A stretch of DNA of 64,000 bases from Priestia endophytica DSM 13796 (GCF_900115845.1 NZ_FOXX01000001.1:62001-126000), one strand, 5' to 3'. Shown: positions 8,195 through 18,099, counted from the stretch's first letter. The notes: generated by a model not told the origin, from the sequence alone. Numbers and translations: made by a program.

Positions 8195-8317
8195 TCAAGA
8201 ACTTTTCGCTTCATTTTCTAGTTCTTTCACTCGTTTTTCAAGCTTCTTCACTTTAGACTGAAGTTCTGTAACAAATATAAAGGCTGCGATGGCAAGTGCA
8301 AAACCTGCATACTCCAT
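8195..8317 (-). CDS. Small membrane/coiled-coil protein, 40 aa
   Basis: A complete 40-codon reading frame with a strong ribosome binding site (AAAGGAGGAATAGAA then ATG). Residues 4-17 (AGFALAIAAFIFVT) form one membrane helix. The rest (QSKVKKLEKRVKELENEA) is a charged heptad-like amphipathic helix. The most likely topology is a single-pass anchor with a cytoplasmic coiled coil. Short Bacillus proteins with this shape are common and mostly uncharacterised. It sits between the lysE-like gene (divergent) and the ssuD promoter. A perfect 8-bp inverted repeat (CTTTATCA/TGATAAAG, 8152-8181) follows the stop, but without a U-tract. No function can be assigned. Confidence 0.7.
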   Translation of the reverse strand: MEYAGFALAIAAFIFVTELQSKVKKLEKRVKELENEAKSS

Positions 8318-8404
8318 TTCTATTCCTCCTTTAACCTCTATACTTAGTACTATTTACGGGTAAGAAAAGAAAGGGTTTCAAAATATCCCTTTCCGTCCAT
8401 CCCT

Positions 8405-8433
8405 TTGATATCTAAAATCTGTTATACTATCTT
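8405..8433 (+). promoter_or_regulatory. Candidate sigma-A promoter of the LysE-family gene
   Basis: TTGATA, 17-bp spacer, TATCTT, about 30 bases before the start codon. The -10 is imperfect (4 of 6 bases). Confidence 0.4.
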
Positions 8434-8466
8434 ATAAAATAATACTGCGAAAGAGAGGTTACGAGG

Positions 8467-9087
8467 TTGGACTTATTATCTTTACTTTCATTTCTAGGCG
8501 TTGCTGTGCTTCTTACTCTTATGCCTGGGCCTGATAACTTATTTGTGCTTGCTCAAAGCATTGCGAAAGGGAAAAATGCCGGCATTTTTACAACGCTTGG
8601 TCTTTGCACAGGACTGCTCGTTCATATTACGGCCGCAACGATTGGACTTTCAGCACTTGTTTATCAATCTTCTCTTGCTTTTTCAATTGTAAAATACGCA
8701 GGAGCCGCTTATTTACTTTATCTAGCTTATAAATCGTTCCGTGACAAAAGCACGCATGTAACAATGAAAAGCGACGATTCATTAGAAAACAAATCGCTCT
8801 ACAAAAAAGGCATTATTATGAACGTTTTGAACCCAAAAGTATCGCTTTTCTTCTTAGCGCTTTTTCCACAGTTCATTAACTACAATAGTTCTGTTACACT
8901 GCAAATGCTTCTGTACGGCTTTACGTTTTTAGTTCAAGCATTCGTGATTTTTACACTTGTTAGCTTTTTTGCTGAAGGAGTGGGACGCTTTTTACGTAAA
9001 AGCCCGAAAATTTCTCAGAAAATTAATGCTTTGCAAGGAACGTTGTTTACAATCATTGGAGTGAAAATAGCATTTACTGAGAAATAA
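8467..9087 (+). CDS. LysE/RhtB-family amino-acid exporter
   Basis: A 206-aa integral membrane protein with about six hydrophobic segments. It has the family's N-terminal motif TLMPGPDNLFVLAQSIAKGKNAG, the central GLCTGLLVH and the NPKVSLFFLALFPQF motif. Members export amino acids or related metabolites using the proton gradient. The start is a TTG preceded by GAGAGG/ACGAGG. It is transcribed alone, divergently from the 40-aa gene, and ends at a strong terminator. The substrate cannot be predicted; the family includes lysine, threonine, homoserine and cysteine exporters. Confidence 0.9.
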   Translation: MDLLSLLSFLGVAVLLTLMPGPDNLFVLAQSIAKGKNAGIFTTLGLCTGLLVHITAATIGLSALVYQSSLAFSIVKYAGAAYLLYLAYKSFRDKSTHVTMKSDDSLENKSLYKKGIIMNVLNPKVSLFFLALFPQFINYNSSVTLQMLLYGFTFLVQAFVIFTLVSFFAEGVGRFLRKSPKISQKINALQGTLFTIIGVKIAFTEK

Positions 9088-9096
9088 CCTTTTATT

Positions 9097-9134
9097 AAAA
9101 AGCGCCATTCGTTTGTACGAACGGCGCTTTTTAT
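9097..9134 (+). terminator. Bidirectional terminator
   Basis: AAAAAGCGCC..TTCG pairs with CGAA..GGCGCTTTTT, with T-tracts on both strands. It serves the LysE-family gene (+) and the facing membrane-protein gene (-). Confidence 0.85.
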
Positions 9135-9153
9135 AATCTGCAACATGCTATTA

Positions 9154-9891
9154 TTATTTCATCTTATTTAATAGATCAATAGCGATAATTTCCTTCGTAT
9201 TTTTCTTATCTTTAATAATAAGTGATGCGTGATTTTCGTCTTGCCAATAGACGTTAAAAGTCTCCGGCTTTACGTTTTTTCCTTCATAATCTATTTTTAT
9301 ACGAAATGAATAGCGAGGATTCCCTTCTTTCTCATAGTAAACTTTAATACCTTGCTCACCACATAACGAGAGTAGTTTTCCTTCTTGCACAATTTCCACC
9401 TTGCTCATATTCATCAGAGATTGACTTATAATAACTGATTTCTCTTTTATATAACGAGGATACACAAATGCAATAAAGGGAATTGAAAGAACGAGAACAA
9501 TTGTCAGCGTCACAGTAAAGATTTTGTCTCTCTTTCCTTTTTTGATGGCTCGCTCAAGAGGTAAGTCTTCTTTTTTAAGAAAATCAAACTCTTTCTTTTC
9601 TTTACTCCTTCTATGTAAAAAAGCACTCCACCAATACATTAAATAGAGATAGCCTATCAAAAGAAATGCAGCGGCGAAAGATCCCTCATGCAGTCTTTCA
9701 ATAAGATTTTCTATGTTTTGTCCATTTCCATTCATATGATAAAGTATAAAAACAGCGATGATAAGAGCAATAAACGAGCGTTTCCTACTTTTTCTTCTGG
9801 CGAAACTTGCCATAATACCTAAAAATGTAAGAAACGGTAAGTAGGTTGTAAGCAAGATAACGAATATCCATAAAAAAGTGATGTAGGTCAT
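9154..9891 (-). CDS. Uncharacterised membrane protein
   Basis: 245 aa. Hydrophobic segments lie near residues 3-28, 40-52, 72-90 and 125-148, separated by positively charged loops (ARRKSRKR, RRSKEKK, KKGKRDK). A polar C-terminal domain of about 95 aa with alternating beta-like segments ends in LLNKMK. Four membrane helices with an extracellular or cytoplasmic beta-rich tail is the simplest reading. AAAGGA lies 8 bases before the ATG. I do not recognise a family. It stands alone between two terminators, so neighbours give no hint of function. Confidence 0.75.
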   Translation of the reverse strand: MTYITFLWIFVILLTTYLPFLTFLGIMASFARRKSRKRSFIALIIAVFILYHMNGNGQNIENLIERLHEGSFAAAFLLIGYLYLMYWWSAFLHRRSKEKKEFDFLKKEDLPLERAIKKGKRDKIFTVTLTIVLVLSIPFIAFVYPRYIKEKSVIISQSLMNMSKVEIVQEGKLLSLCGEQGIKVYYEKEGNPRYSFRIKIDYEGKNVKPETFNVYWQDENHASLIIKDKKNTKEIIAIDLLNKMK

Positions 9892-9972
9892 GACGTGTCC
9901 TTTCTCTTAAATTATGTAAATAGAAACCTGTTTTCTTAGGAATTCATTCTTATCTTGCCACACTTTATTCTT

Positions 9973-10011
9973 ATAAAACAAGGCGTGAATTTCATAGGAA
10001 ATTCACGCCTT
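9973..10011 (-). terminator. Terminator of the M15 peptidase gene
   Basis: AAGGCGTGAATTTC pairs with GAAATTCACGCCTT around a 3- to 4-nt loop, followed by a T-rich tract on the minus strand. Confidence 0.85.
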
Positions 10012-10015
10012 CGTT

Positions 10016-11134
10016 CTACACAAATGAACGAAGTGTAAGCTGAGCAATAAGATAAAGCATTTCTTGCTGTGACACATCGCCATTTTCAAGCTTTTCTTCC
10101 CATACTTCTGGCTTTTGAAGAGGGAGTTTATCTTTTACTTGTTGAAATGTTATATACAAGTTTTGAATTTGATAGTCTTGAAAATCTCCTGCTCTTTTAG
10201 CCATCACCATTGCATCTTGACGTTTTGCCTCATCTTGTGGACGTGCTCCGTTGGTAATTCCACGTTCAATGGCTCCATTCACTTCTTCTCTTGCAGCAGG
10301 ATCTGCTGGTAACTTACTTTTATCCACTTTTGGTTCCTCCTTTGCCGGGTCTTGTGCTAGCGGTGTTGTTGGATTTGGCGTCGGTTTCGGTGCCGGTGTT
10401 GGAGTTGGTGTGGGAGTTGGAGTTGGCTTTTGAGAAACTTTATATACTTCATCAAGCTTTGCTAATGTAAGTGCTCCTGCAATACCGTCAGCTGTTAAGC
10501 CGTATTTTCTTTGAAATGCTTTTACAGCTTGTTCCGTTCCCTCTCCATAATCTCCGTCAATCCCACCTGAACCAACACTAAATCCAAGTGCCTGCAGTTT
10601 TCCTTGCAACCCCTTTACGAGCGTCCCGCTATCTCCTCTTTCAAAATAGTTTTTCGGAAGCGGTTGTGAAGGAGCCACAGCTCCACCTGATGGAGGTCTT
10701 CTTCCTGCTTGAAGCTGTGAAAGGGTTAGTCCAAAGGTATACTGAAAGTGTGGCAGATCTTTAAAAGATCGCCATGCTCCTCCCCATTCAAGTCCAAGCT
10801 GCTGACCTAATTTTCCGACTCTATTATAGTCATTTCCTGTCCATACCGCGTTTTGCTCATCATCAAAAACAGCAATATCAAAAGCTAATCCATAGTTATG
10901 GATCGACTGACCTCCTCTTGCATTGGTGACGATTTTCCCTGGCTTTGTACGTCCTTGTTCATATAGGGCGTTTTGTTCTGCAAAAGTACGAAGTCCTTGT
11001 GTAACAGCAATATTAATTCCGTTTCTATATGCAAGTTTGATAAGCTCAATGGCTTTTGCTGCCACTATAGCATTTACCCCTACTAGCCGCTTTTCCGAGC
11101 GCTCTAGCAGATATTCCAAAGTAGTGGCTGGCAT
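10016..11134 (-). CDS. Endolysin-like L-Ala-D-Glu/D-Ala peptidase (M15, VanY/CwlK type) with peptidoglycan-binding domain
   Basis: A peptidoglycan peptidase cutting peptide cross-bridges or stems. Residues about 15-145 are an M15 domain with the metal-binding His/Asp motif SIHNYGLAFDI and the second His in LPHFQY. A PG_binding_1 repeat follows (RGDSGTLVKGLQGKLQALGF ... GTEQAVKAFQRKYGL). Next come a (PT)n linker and a C-terminal segment (REEVNGAIERGITNGARPQDEAKRQD) that resembles an S-layer-homology repeat. There is no signal peptide, as is usual for phage endolysins. The ATG at 11134 is 8 bases after GGGAG, giving 372 aa. No phage genes flank it, so it may be a domesticated prophage remnant or a cytosolic spore or lysis enzyme. 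Confidence 0.85.
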   Translation of the reverse strand: MPATTLEYLLERSEKRLVGVNAIVAAKAIELIKLAYRNGINIAVTQGLRTFAEQNALYEQGRTKPGKIVTNARGGQSIHNYGLAFDIAVFDDEQNAVWTGNDYNRVGKLGQQLGLEWGGAWRSFKDLPHFQYTFGLTLSQLQAGRRPPSGGAVAPSQPLPKNYFERGDSGTLVKGLQGKLQALGFSVGSGGIDGDYGEGTEQAVKAFQRKYGLTADGIAGALTLAKLDEVYKVSQKPTPTPTPTPTPAPKPTPNPTTPLAQDPAKEEPKVDKSKLPADPAAREEVNGAIERGITNGARPQDEAKRQDAMVMAKRAGDFQDYQIQNLYITFQQVKDKLPLQKPEVWEEKLENGDVSQQEMLYLIAQLTLRSFV

Positions 11135-11689
11135 ATGATTCACTCCCTAGTTGTTTGACAATGTTGCCTTCTCTCTTTCATCCTTAAAAAAGAAAGAAGG
11201 AAATAGAGCTTTCTATAGCTCTATTCTAGTGTCTATTACTACATCCTATTCAAAAATGAGAGAGTCGTGTTACCTAATTATGGAATGATATTCTGTAAGA
11301 AGAAGGAAGAAAATACTATAGGGATAAAAGATTTATAGACTATAAATAAAAATTCCTTTCAAATTTGTCGAAAAAGAAGTCTTTAGAATGAGGAAAGTGG
11401 ATATTTGTAAGGAAAATGTAAAGAGGATACGCTATAATAAGTTTATTGAAAGGAGGACGGCACAACATTTATCAAATGGATGGGAAATCAGAAAGGTATA
11501 GATAAATACTATTTCTCACTATATACCATACATACCTTTACAACTACATAATAGAGAGCTCTTCACATCTGATAGATTTACAAAACTTAAAATTTTAGAC
11601 TATTCAAAATTGTTATTCCTTTTGCTTAAAACCAACCATTTTACCTAGAAGATGTAAAAATTGTCATCTTTCAATATCGATTATGATAA

Positions 11690-11698
11690 TGGTATAAT
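11690..11698 (+). promoter_or_regulatory. Extended -10 promoter of the amino-acid permease
   Basis: TGGTATAAT forms an extended -10 (TGnTATAAT). The -35 region 17 bp upstream is weak (TTCAAT). The predicted leader is about 155 nt. Confidence 0.5.
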
Positions 11699-11797
11699 AT
11701 CTTATTGCAGCCATTGATAACTTAATGAGAAAATGGGTGAAATGCACACTAAAAAAAGCCAGTAAAAAAGAATCGAACGAATGTGATTAAGATTACG

Positions 11798-11831
11798 GCG
11801 TGCTGACATGGTCAACTTTACGGTCACACGC
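11798..11831 (+). promoter_or_regulatory. Leader hairpin before the amino-acid permease
   Basis: GCGTG-C-TGAC pairs with GTCA-CACGC (nine pairs, one bulge) around a 15-nt loop, ending about 16 bases before the ribosome binding site. There is no U-tract, so it is not a terminator. It fits no riboswitch class known to me. Confidence 0.35.
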
Positions 11832-11860
11832 TATGATGTTACGAGAAAGAGGGGAAACAT

Positions 11861-13231
11861 ATGCAAGAACAGAAACTGGCGAGAGGTTTAAAAAACCGAC
11901 ACGTACAATTAATAGCAATTGGTGGAGCGATTGGAACAGGGCTTTTCCTTGGAGCTGGAAAGTCCATTCACCTTGCAGGCCCATCAATTTTATTTGCCTA
12001 TATTATTACAGGAATGATCTGCTTTTTAATTATGCGCTCGCTTGGAGAATTACTTTTAACAAATTTAGAGTATCACTCTTTTGTTGATTTTGTACAAGAC
12101 TATTTAGGAAATATGGCTGCCTTTATTACCGGTTGGACCTACTGGTTTTGCTGGATTTCCATTGCAATGGCAGACTTAACAGCAATCGGCCTTTATACAC
12201 AATATTGGTTCCCGAGCGTTCCGCAATGGGTTCCAGGATTGATTGCTCTCGTGATTTTATTAATTATGAACCTTGCCACTGTCAAACTTTTCGGTGAAAT
12301 GGAGTTTTGGTTTGCTTTAATTAAAGTTATTGCAATTTTAGCTCTTATTGTGATTGGTCTTTTCATGATTTTAAAAGGCTTCTCTACTGACTCAGGGCCA
12401 GCTACATTTGCAAACTTATGGAACCACGGCGGCATGTTCCCTAATGGAATAAACGGCTTTATTCTTTCTTTCCAAATGGTTGTCTTTGCCTTCGTTGGAA
12501 TTGAGCTTGTTGGTCTTACAGCAGGTGAAACAGAAAACCCGGAAAAAGTTCTTCCAAAAGCCATTAATAATATCCCGCTTCGTATATTAATTTTCTATAT
12601 TGGAGCACTTCTTGTGATTATGAGTATTTATCCGTGGAATGCTATTAATCCAGCGGAAAGTCCATTCGTACAAGTTTTCGTTGCCGTTGGAATTGGAGCA
12701 GCTGCAACCATTATTAACTTTGTTGTGTTAACATCTGCTGCTTCTGCATGTAACAGTGCTGTCTTTAGTACAAGCCGTATGATGTACTCGCTTGCTAAAG
12801 ATAAAAATGCACCAGAAGCATTGGCAAAACTTACAGCAAATAAAGTTCCTTCAAATGCGCTGTTTTTCTCAGCCGTTGTTGTTTTAATTGGCGTTGTTTT
12901 GAACTATACAATGCCTGAAGGTGTCTTTACGCTTATTACAAGTATTTCAACTGTTTGCTTTATTTTCATTTGGGGAATTACGGTTATCTGTCATTTGAAA
13001 TATCGCAAAACACGACCAGATTTAGCGAAAGTGAATAAATTTAAACTTCCGCTTTACCCGTTTTCTAACTATTTAATTCTTGCTTTTCTTGCCTTTATTA
13101 TTGTCGTATTGGCACTCGCGGAGGATACAAGAGTTTCGTTATTTGTAACACCTGTTTGGTTTATTTTGCTTATTGTAATTTACAAAGTTCAAGCAGCAAA
13201 AATAAAGAAAGATGTAGCAGCGAAAAAATAA
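11861..13231 (+). CDS. CycA/AapA-type D-serine/D-alanine/glycine permease
   Basis: A 456-aa proton-coupled amino-acid permease of the APC family with about 12 membrane helices. The resemblance to E. coli CycA runs through the whole length: LARGLKNRHVQLIAIGGAIGTGLFLGAG, YWFCWISIAMADLTAIGLY, LWNHGGMFPNGINGF, VFAFVGIELVGLTAGET and FVVLTSAASACNS. The CycA/AapA branch imports D-alanine, D-serine and glycine; a related small-amino-acid specificity is likely but unproven. The ATG follows AGAGGGG by 7-8 bases. It is monocistronic, ending at a terminator shared with mutL, and has a structured leader. Confidence 0.9.
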   Translation: MQEQKLARGLKNRHVQLIAIGGAIGTGLFLGAGKSIHLAGPSILFAYIITGMICFLIMRSLGELLLTNLEYHSFVDFVQDYLGNMAAFITGWTYWFCWISIAMADLTAIGLYTQYWFPSVPQWVPGLIALVILLIMNLATVKLFGEMEFWFALIKVIAILALIVIGLFMILKGFSTDSGPATFANLWNHGGMFPNGINGFILSFQMVVFAFVGIELVGLTAGETENPEKVLPKAINNIPLRILIFYIGALLVIMSIYPWNAINPAESPFVQVFVAVGIGAAATIINFVVLTSAASACNSAVFSTSRMMYSLAKDKNAPEALAKLTANKVPSNALFFSAVVVLIGVVLNYTMPEGVFTLITSISTVCFIFIWGITVICHLKYRKTRPDLAKVNKFKLPLYPFSNYLILAFLAFIIVVLALAEDTRVSLFVTPVWFILLIVIYKVQAAKIKKDVAAKK

Positions 13232-13270
13232 AAAAAGGCGTAACCTACCAGAGGAGGTTACGCCTTTTTC
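13231..13270 (+). terminator. Bidirectional terminator between the permease gene and mutL
   Basis: GGCGTAACCT pairs with AGGTTACGCC, with A- and T-tracts on both sides. It ends both converging genes. Confidence 0.88.
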
Positions 13271-13272
13271 TT

Positions 13273-15147
13273 TTACATCACCCGTTTAAACATTTTCTCC
13301 ATCTCATATGTTGAATAATGAACAATAATCGGACGACCATGCGGACATGTGAATGGATCACTTGATGCTCTTAAAGACTGTAAAAGCGCAAAAATCTCAT
13401 CATGACGAAGATGATGATTTGCTTTAATAGATCCTTTACAGCTCATCATAATTGCTGCTTCTTCACGGAGCTTGATGATATCCACTTTTCGCATTGAAAG
13501 TACTTGTTCAATCATTTCTTCAATAGTTTCTTTTTCTTCTCCCTTTGGAAACCACTGCGGATGTGAGCGAACGATAAAGCTGTTGTGACCAAACGACTCA
13601 ATAAAAACGCCAACGCTAGCTAGCGCTTCCCGGTGCTCCTCAATTACAATGGCTTCATTCGCTGAATACTCAAGCGTAATCGGAACAAGCATTTCCTGTA
13701 CTTCTGGCTCTACTTCACCAAGCTTGTCACGAAAGTATTCGTATTTGATTCGCTCTTGTGCCGCATGCTGGTCAATAATATAAAGACCGTTCTCATTTTG
13801 AGCTAAAATATACGTTCCATGCATTTGACCAATTGGATAAAGCGTTGGAACACGAGAAGATGATTCTTCTTCCTCTGTGCTTTCTTCCTCTACACGCTCT
13901 TTTTCCTCAACAAAATTCTCTTGCTGTGGCTTGAGTGCTTCATTAAACTTTCTTTCTTCCTCCTGTTCAAGCTCATTTAGCCATGATAAATCTTCTTTTA
14001 CAGGCTCTTCGGCTGGAGGTGGCTCTGGTGCTTTTTCGTACGTTACTACCCTCTCTTCTTTTACAGAAGGCGACTCGCTGTAGTCAAACGACATGACACT
14101 TTGCTCACTTTGCGGTTTTGCTTTTGTAACAGGCGCTTTTGTCGCCACTTCTGGGATAAGCTGCTCTTTTTTAAATGCTTTTTTAATGCTCCCCTCAACA
14201 AGAGAAAATAGCTCGTCTTCTTTACTTAAGCGAACTTCAAGCTTTGTTGGGTGTACGTTAACATCCACTAAAAGCGGGTCCATTTTAATATTTAAAAATA
14301 CAATCGGATAGCGACCAATTGGCAAAAGCGTATGATATCCAGCCGTTATGGCTTTTAACAAACCAAAATTTTTAATATGTCGGCCGTTAATAACCGTCGA
14401 CATATATGCTCTTGAAGCTCTTGTCACTTCAGGAAGTGCAATATAGCCGTCAACTTCATAATCAAGTGAAGAAGCTTTAATGGGAATCATGTTTTTGGCA
14501 ATTCGAATTCCGTAAATCGAAGCAAGCACTTGACGCACGTCTCCATTTCCATTTGTATGAAGCAGTTTACGCTCATGATGCATAAGCTTAAATGAAATGT
14601 GTGGATTCGCAAGAGCAAGACGGTTCATAATATCCGTAATATTGCCAAGCTCTGTGTTAATGGTTTTCATATATTTTAAACGTGCTGGTGTATTAAAAAA
14701 GAGATTTGTAATTGTAATATCTGTTCCTTTGCGACTTGAATAGAGCTCATGTGTCACAACTTCCCCACCTCTTAAGTAAAGGTGAGTACCAGCTTCATCT
14801 CCACAGCTTGTTTTTAAATCCACTTCCGAAACAGAAGCGATACTTGGTAATGCTTCACCGCGAAAGCCGAGCGTTCTAATTCGAAAAAGATCTCCTTCAT
14901 TTTTAATTTTGCTTGTTGCGTGACGGCGAAAAGCAGTTAAGCAATCTTCATTTTCAATGCCATCTCCGTTATCCACAATCCGAATTTTCGTTAATCCTGC
15001 TTCAACAAGCTCCACTTCAATGACAGTGCTGTTAGCATCAATGGCATTTTCCACAAGCTCTTTTACAACCGACGCTGGCCGTTCGACAACTTCTCCTGCG
15101 GCAATTTTATTTGATAGCTCATCAGAGAGCTGCACAATTCGTGCCAT
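13273..15147 (-). CDS. mutL: DNA mismatch repair protein MutL
   Basis: Links mismatch recognition by MutS to strand incision. The N-terminal GHKL ATPase (residues 1-330) shows [19 protein letters not shown] and [13 protein letters not shown] long acidic linker (about 340-440) precedes the dimerisation/endonuclease domain. That domain carries [11 protein letters not shown], a metal-site motif of MutL proteins with latent nuclease activity, and ends with [12 protein letters not shown] and the CPHGRP motif. 624 aa is typical for Bacillus MutL. GGAGGGAG precedes the ATG. It follows mutS by 42 bases with a hairpin in the gap, as part of a mutSL operon. Confidence 0.97.
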   Translation of the reverse strand: MARIVQLSDELSNKIAAGEVVERPASVVKELVENAIDANSTVIEVELVEAGLTKIRIVDNGDGIENEDCLTAFRRHATSKIKNEGDLFRIRTLGFRGEALPSIASVSEVDLKTSCGDEAGTHLYLRGGEVVTHELYSSRKGTDITITNLFFNTPARLKYMKTINTELGNITDIMNRLALANPHISFKLMHHERKLLHTNGNGDVRQVLASIYGIRIAKNMIPIKASSLDYEVDGYIALPEVTRASRAYMSTVINGRHIKNFGLLKAITAGYHTLLPIGRYPIVFLNIKMDPLLVDVNVHPTKLEVRLSKEDELFSLVEGSIKKAFKKEQLIPEVATKAPVTKAKPQSEQSVMSFDYSESPSVKEERVVTYEKAPEPPPAEEPVKEDLSWLNELEQEEERKFNEALKPQQENFVEEKERVEEESTEEEESSSRVPTLYPIGQMHGTYILAQNENGLYIIDQHAAQERIKYEYFRDKLGEVEPEVQEMLVPITLEYSANEAIVIEEHREALASVGVFIESFGHNSFIVRSHPQWFPKGEEKETIEEMIEQVLSMRKVDIIKLREEAAIMMSCKGSIKANHHLRHDEIFALLQSLRASSDPFTCPHGRPIIVHYSTYEMEKMFKRVM

Positions 15148-15167
15148 CTTTCTCCCTCCTATATAGA

Positions 15168-15195
15168 AAAAGAGAGGAAAAGCCCTCTCTTATTT
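15168..15195 (-). terminator. Hairpin at the mutS end, partial terminator
   Basis: AAGAGAGG and CCTCTCTT arms around a short loop, followed by TTTTTC on the minus strand. It overlaps the mutS stop codon and precedes mutL, so it probably reduces rather than blocks read-through. Confidence 0.55.
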
Positions 15196-17862
15196 TTTCT
15201 TCAGCTGCTTTTGCAGACTATATACCGTATTTAGCGCCTGAAGCGGCGTCATTTCTAGAATATCAAGGTCTTTTAGCTTTCTCAAAATATCTTGCTCTTT
15301 TTTCGAAAGTTTTTCTTCTGGCGCACTTGCTTTTTCTTCTTGGAAAAATGAAAGCTGTGACACTTCTTCTTTAATTTCTTCTTGAATTTCTTCTATTTCT
15401 ACTTCTTCTCTTCCTGCACTCACTTCTTTATGTGCAGGTTGTGTATCTTCTATGCTTTTTACTGGTGCTTTTGGAACTTCAAAGCTGCCTTCTTCAAGAT
15501 CTTTTAAAATAACTCGAGCTCTGTCTAACAATGGTGCTGGAAGTTCAGCAAGCTCAGCAACGTGAATGCCATAACTTTGATCAGCAGCTCCGTCTTTGAT
15601 TTTATGAAGGAAAACAACTTTTCCGTCCTGTTCAATTGCGCTTACATGTACATTATAAAGCTTTTTCAGTTCGTCTTCTAGAACTGTGAGCTCGTGGTAG
15701 TGTGTTGAAAACAGCGTTGTCGCGCCAATATATTCGTGAATATATTCAACAATCGCTTGAGCGAGCGCCATTCCGTCATATGTAGACGTTCCGCGCCCAA
15801 TTTCATCAAGCAAAATCAAGCTGTTTTGCGTTGCATTTACGAGCGCATTGCGAGCTTCAAGCATCTCCACCATAAATGTACTTTGACCTGAGATTAAGTC
15901 ATCTGCTGCCCCAATTCTTGTGAACACTTGGTCAAAGATTGGTAATACTGCTTTATTCGCTGGTACAAAGCAGCCAATTTGAGCCAAAATAGATGTCAAC
16001 GCGATTTGACGCATATACGTACTTTTACCAGACATGTTTGGTCCTGTAATAAGTAAAATAGAGCGGTCATCAGACATATTGCAGCTGTTTGGTACATATT
16101 CTTGAGAGTTCATCACTTTTTCGACAACAGGATGACGACCATTTTCAAGCTCTAATGATTGCGAATCAGAAAATGATGGCTGTACATAATGACGTTCTTC
16201 ACTCACCTTCGCAAAAGCTTGTAAAACATCAAGTTCACTCAGCGCTTTCGCAAGCTTTTGCAAGCGTGGAATATATTCCTTTACACGCTCACGAATCTCA
16301 AGAAACAGCGTATATTCCAGTTCAACGCTCTTCTCCTGCGCTTCTAGAATTAATGTTTCTTTTTCTTTTAGTTCAGGTGTAATAAAGCGCTCTGCATTTG
16401 TTAATGTTTGTTTGCGCTCGTACTGCCCTTCTTTTAAAAGATGCAGATTTGCACGCGTTACTTCAATATAATAACCAAAAACGCGGTTATAGCCGATTTT
16501 TAGCGACTTGATGCCTGTTTTTTCACGCTCTCTTCGTTCAAGCGCTGCAATCCATGACTTTCCGTTTTTGCTTGCATCTCGGTACTGATCAAGATCAGCG
16601 TTGTAACCGTCACAAATAATATCTCCGTCTTTAATGGAAAGAGGCGGTTGCTCGACAATGCTTTCTTCGAGCAGAGAAGCTAAATCTTCACAGCGATCTA
16701 AGCCGTTTAACAGCTCTTCTGCATATGGCTGATCAAGGCGTTTTATCACCTCTTCAATTGCTGGAACGTTGTTTAACGATTTTTTTAGCTGCACGAGATC
16801 CCGAGCATTAACGTTTCCAAAGGCAACTCGTCCTGCTAAACGTTCAAGATCGTAAACGTCTTTTAGCAAATCACGAAGTTCTTCTTTTTCGAAAAACTGT
16901 TCTATAAGCGTTGCAACCATTGTATGACGGCGCTCAATGTCTGCTTTTTTTAGAAGCGGTCTGTCAATCCACTGTTTTAATAAGCGCCCTCCCATTGCTG
17001 TTACTGTTTCATCTAAAAGCCATAGAAGTGAACCTTTCTTACCTTTAGAACGAATTGTCTCTGTTAGCTCTAAGTTGCGCTTAGAGTAAAAGTCAATTTT
17101 CATAAACTGATCAATTTGGTAAAAGAGTGGACGCTGTAAGTGATCAAGTGATCTATTTTGTGTTTTACGCAAGTAGTGGAAAAGACGTGCGCTCGTTTTT
17201 ACAAGCTTGTCTTGTTGAAGGTGTGATGTTAGTTTCTCGATTTCTTCGTCTGATTCTGTGTCTTCCCAGTAGGAAATCGTCATTGTCATACTTTCTTTCA
17301 GACGTGCTAAAACACTGCCTGAAAAGCTTTCAGACACGACAATTTCACGAACCATTCTCGTATAAAGTTCACCAACAACCGCATCAACATCTTTTGATAA
17401 AAGAGTGACATAGCTTTCACCTGTTGATAAATCTGCAAACGAAAGACCAAACGTCCCGTCCTCAAATTCTGTTAAGCTTCCAATATAATTGTTTTCTTTC
17501 TCACGCAATCCGCTCTCATTCATAAGCGTTCCTGGTGAAATCACTTGTACCACTTCTCGTTTTACAACGCCTTTAGCTGTTTTAGGATCTTCCACTTGTT
17601 CACAAATAGCTACTTTATAGCCTTTTTCAATAAGTCTTTCAATATAGCCGTTTGCAGAATGATATGGAATACCACACATTGGAATGCGTTCGCTTCCGCC
17701 TCCATCGCGGCTTGTTAACGTAATTTCAAGTTCACGAGACGCAGTGAGCGCGTCATTGAAGAACATTTCATAAAAATCTCCAAGTCGAAAAAATAAAAAG
17801 GCATCTTCATGCTCTGCCTTGATTTTCAAATATTGCTGTATCATTGGCGTATACCCTGCCAT
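15190..17862 (-). CDS. mutS: DNA mismatch repair protein MutS
   Basis: Recognises mispaired and looped bases. The protein starts [33 protein letters not shown], containing the Phe-X-Glu mismatch-reading motif. The core and clamp follow, then the ATPase with [14 protein letters not shown] near residue 600, [14 protein letters not shown] and FSTHYHEL. A charged stretch and helical tail ([28 protein letters not shown]) form the tetramer/clamp-interaction end. The ATG at 17862 is about 6 bases after GGGG; the GTG at 17874 overlaps that site. At 890 aa it is slightly longer than B. subtilis MutS because of the acidic region before the tail. Confidence 0.97.
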   Translation of the reverse strand: MAGYTPMIQQYLKIKAEHEDAFLFFRLGDFYEMFFNDALTASRELEITLTSRDGGGSERIPMCGIPYHSANGYIERLIEKGYKVAICEQVEDPKTAKGVVKREVVQVISPGTLMNESGLREKENNYIGSLTEFEDGTFGLSFADLSTGESYVTLLSKDVDAVVGELYTRMVREIVVSESFSGSVLARLKESMTMTISYWEDTESDEEIEKLTSHLQQDKLVKTSARLFHYLRKTQNRSLDHLQRPLFYQIDQFMKIDFYSKRNLELTETIRSKGKKGSLLWLLDETVTAMGGRLLKQWIDRPLLKKADIERRHTMVATLIEQFFEKEELRDLLKDVYDLERLAGRVAFGNVNARDLVQLKKSLNNVPAIEEVIKRLDQPYAEELLNGLDRCEDLASLLEESIVEQPPLSIKDGDIICDGYNADLDQYRDASKNGKSWIAALERREREKTGIKSLKIGYNRVFGYYIEVTRANLHLLKEGQYERKQTLTNAERFITPELKEKETLILEAQEKSVELEYTLFLEIRERVKEYIPRLQKLAKALSELDVLQAFAKVSEERHYVQPSFSDSQSLELENGRHPVVEKVMNSQEYVPNSCNMSDDRSILLITGPNMSGKSTYMRQIALTSILAQIGCFVPANKAVLPIFDQVFTRIGAADDLISGQSTFMVEMLEARNALVNATQNSLILLDEIGRGTSTYDGMALAQAIVEYIHEYIGATTLFSTHYHELTVLEDELKKLYNVHVSAIEQDGKVVFLHKIKDGAADQSYGIHVAELAELPAPLLDRARVILKDLEEGSFEVPKAPVKSIEDTQPAHKEVSAGREEVEIEEIQEEIKEEVSQLSFFQEEKASAPEEKLSKKEQDILRKLKDLDILEMTPLQALNTVYSLQKQLKKK

Positions 17863-17907
17863 TGTTATCCCCACATTTCATCTCTTCATTTATTATTATC
17901 AAGCCGT

Positions 17908-17937
17908 ATTATAACATAAAAAGCTGAACTTTTTAAA
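17908..17937 (-). promoter_or_regulatory. Candidate mutS promoter
   Basis: TTTAAA, 18-bp spacer, TATAAT on the minus strand, about 45 bases upstream of the mutS start. Confidence 0.4.
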
Positions 17938-17972
17938 AAGGTATAAACTCCCTAGAATCTATAGAAAGAGAC

Positions 17973-18000
17973 ATAACGTTACTTTGTCCCTGCATACAAT
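17973..18000 (+). promoter_or_regulatory. Sigma-E-type promoter of cotE
   Basis: ATA, 17 bases, then CATACAAT, a full match to the sigma-E -10 (CATACAnT), about 100 bases upstream of cotE. B. subtilis cotE is known to be transcribed by sigma-E and later sigma-K. A weaker sigma-K-like CATAAGCTA (18059-18067) lies close to the start codon. Confidence 0.6.
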
Positions 18001-18099
18001 CTCATGTAGTGCTTTTTTGCTTTTTCTAAAAAAGTTAGCAAAAGCGCTTCATACAGCGCATAAGCTAGAATGAAAATAGTTGAGGAGGGTTCGCTGAAT

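Larger units (their letters stand above)
11135..11860. other. 726-bp intergenic region with hairpin and cycA leader
   Basis: No gene is supported here. An 8-bp inverted repeat (ATAGAGCT/AGCTCTAT, 11203-11224) lies upstream of the M15 peptidase. Near 11434-11460 is a TATAAT followed by AAAGGAGG on the plus strand, but the only frame after it (ATG at about 11476) stops after 9 codons, so it may be a decayed gene start. The right part is the promoter and leader of the amino-acid permease. Confidence 0.5.

Noticed and set aside
10251-10433. Plus-strand frame with Gly-Val repeats
   Set aside because: Antisense of the proline-threonine linker of the M15 peptidase; a composition artefact.
10016-11134. 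Prophage
   Set aside because: Only one phage-like gene is present; no integrase, structural genes or attachment repeats nearby.
11430-11520. Possible short gene after TATAAT and AAAGGAGG
   Set aside because: The only frame after the binding site stops after 9 codons; nothing recognisable follows.
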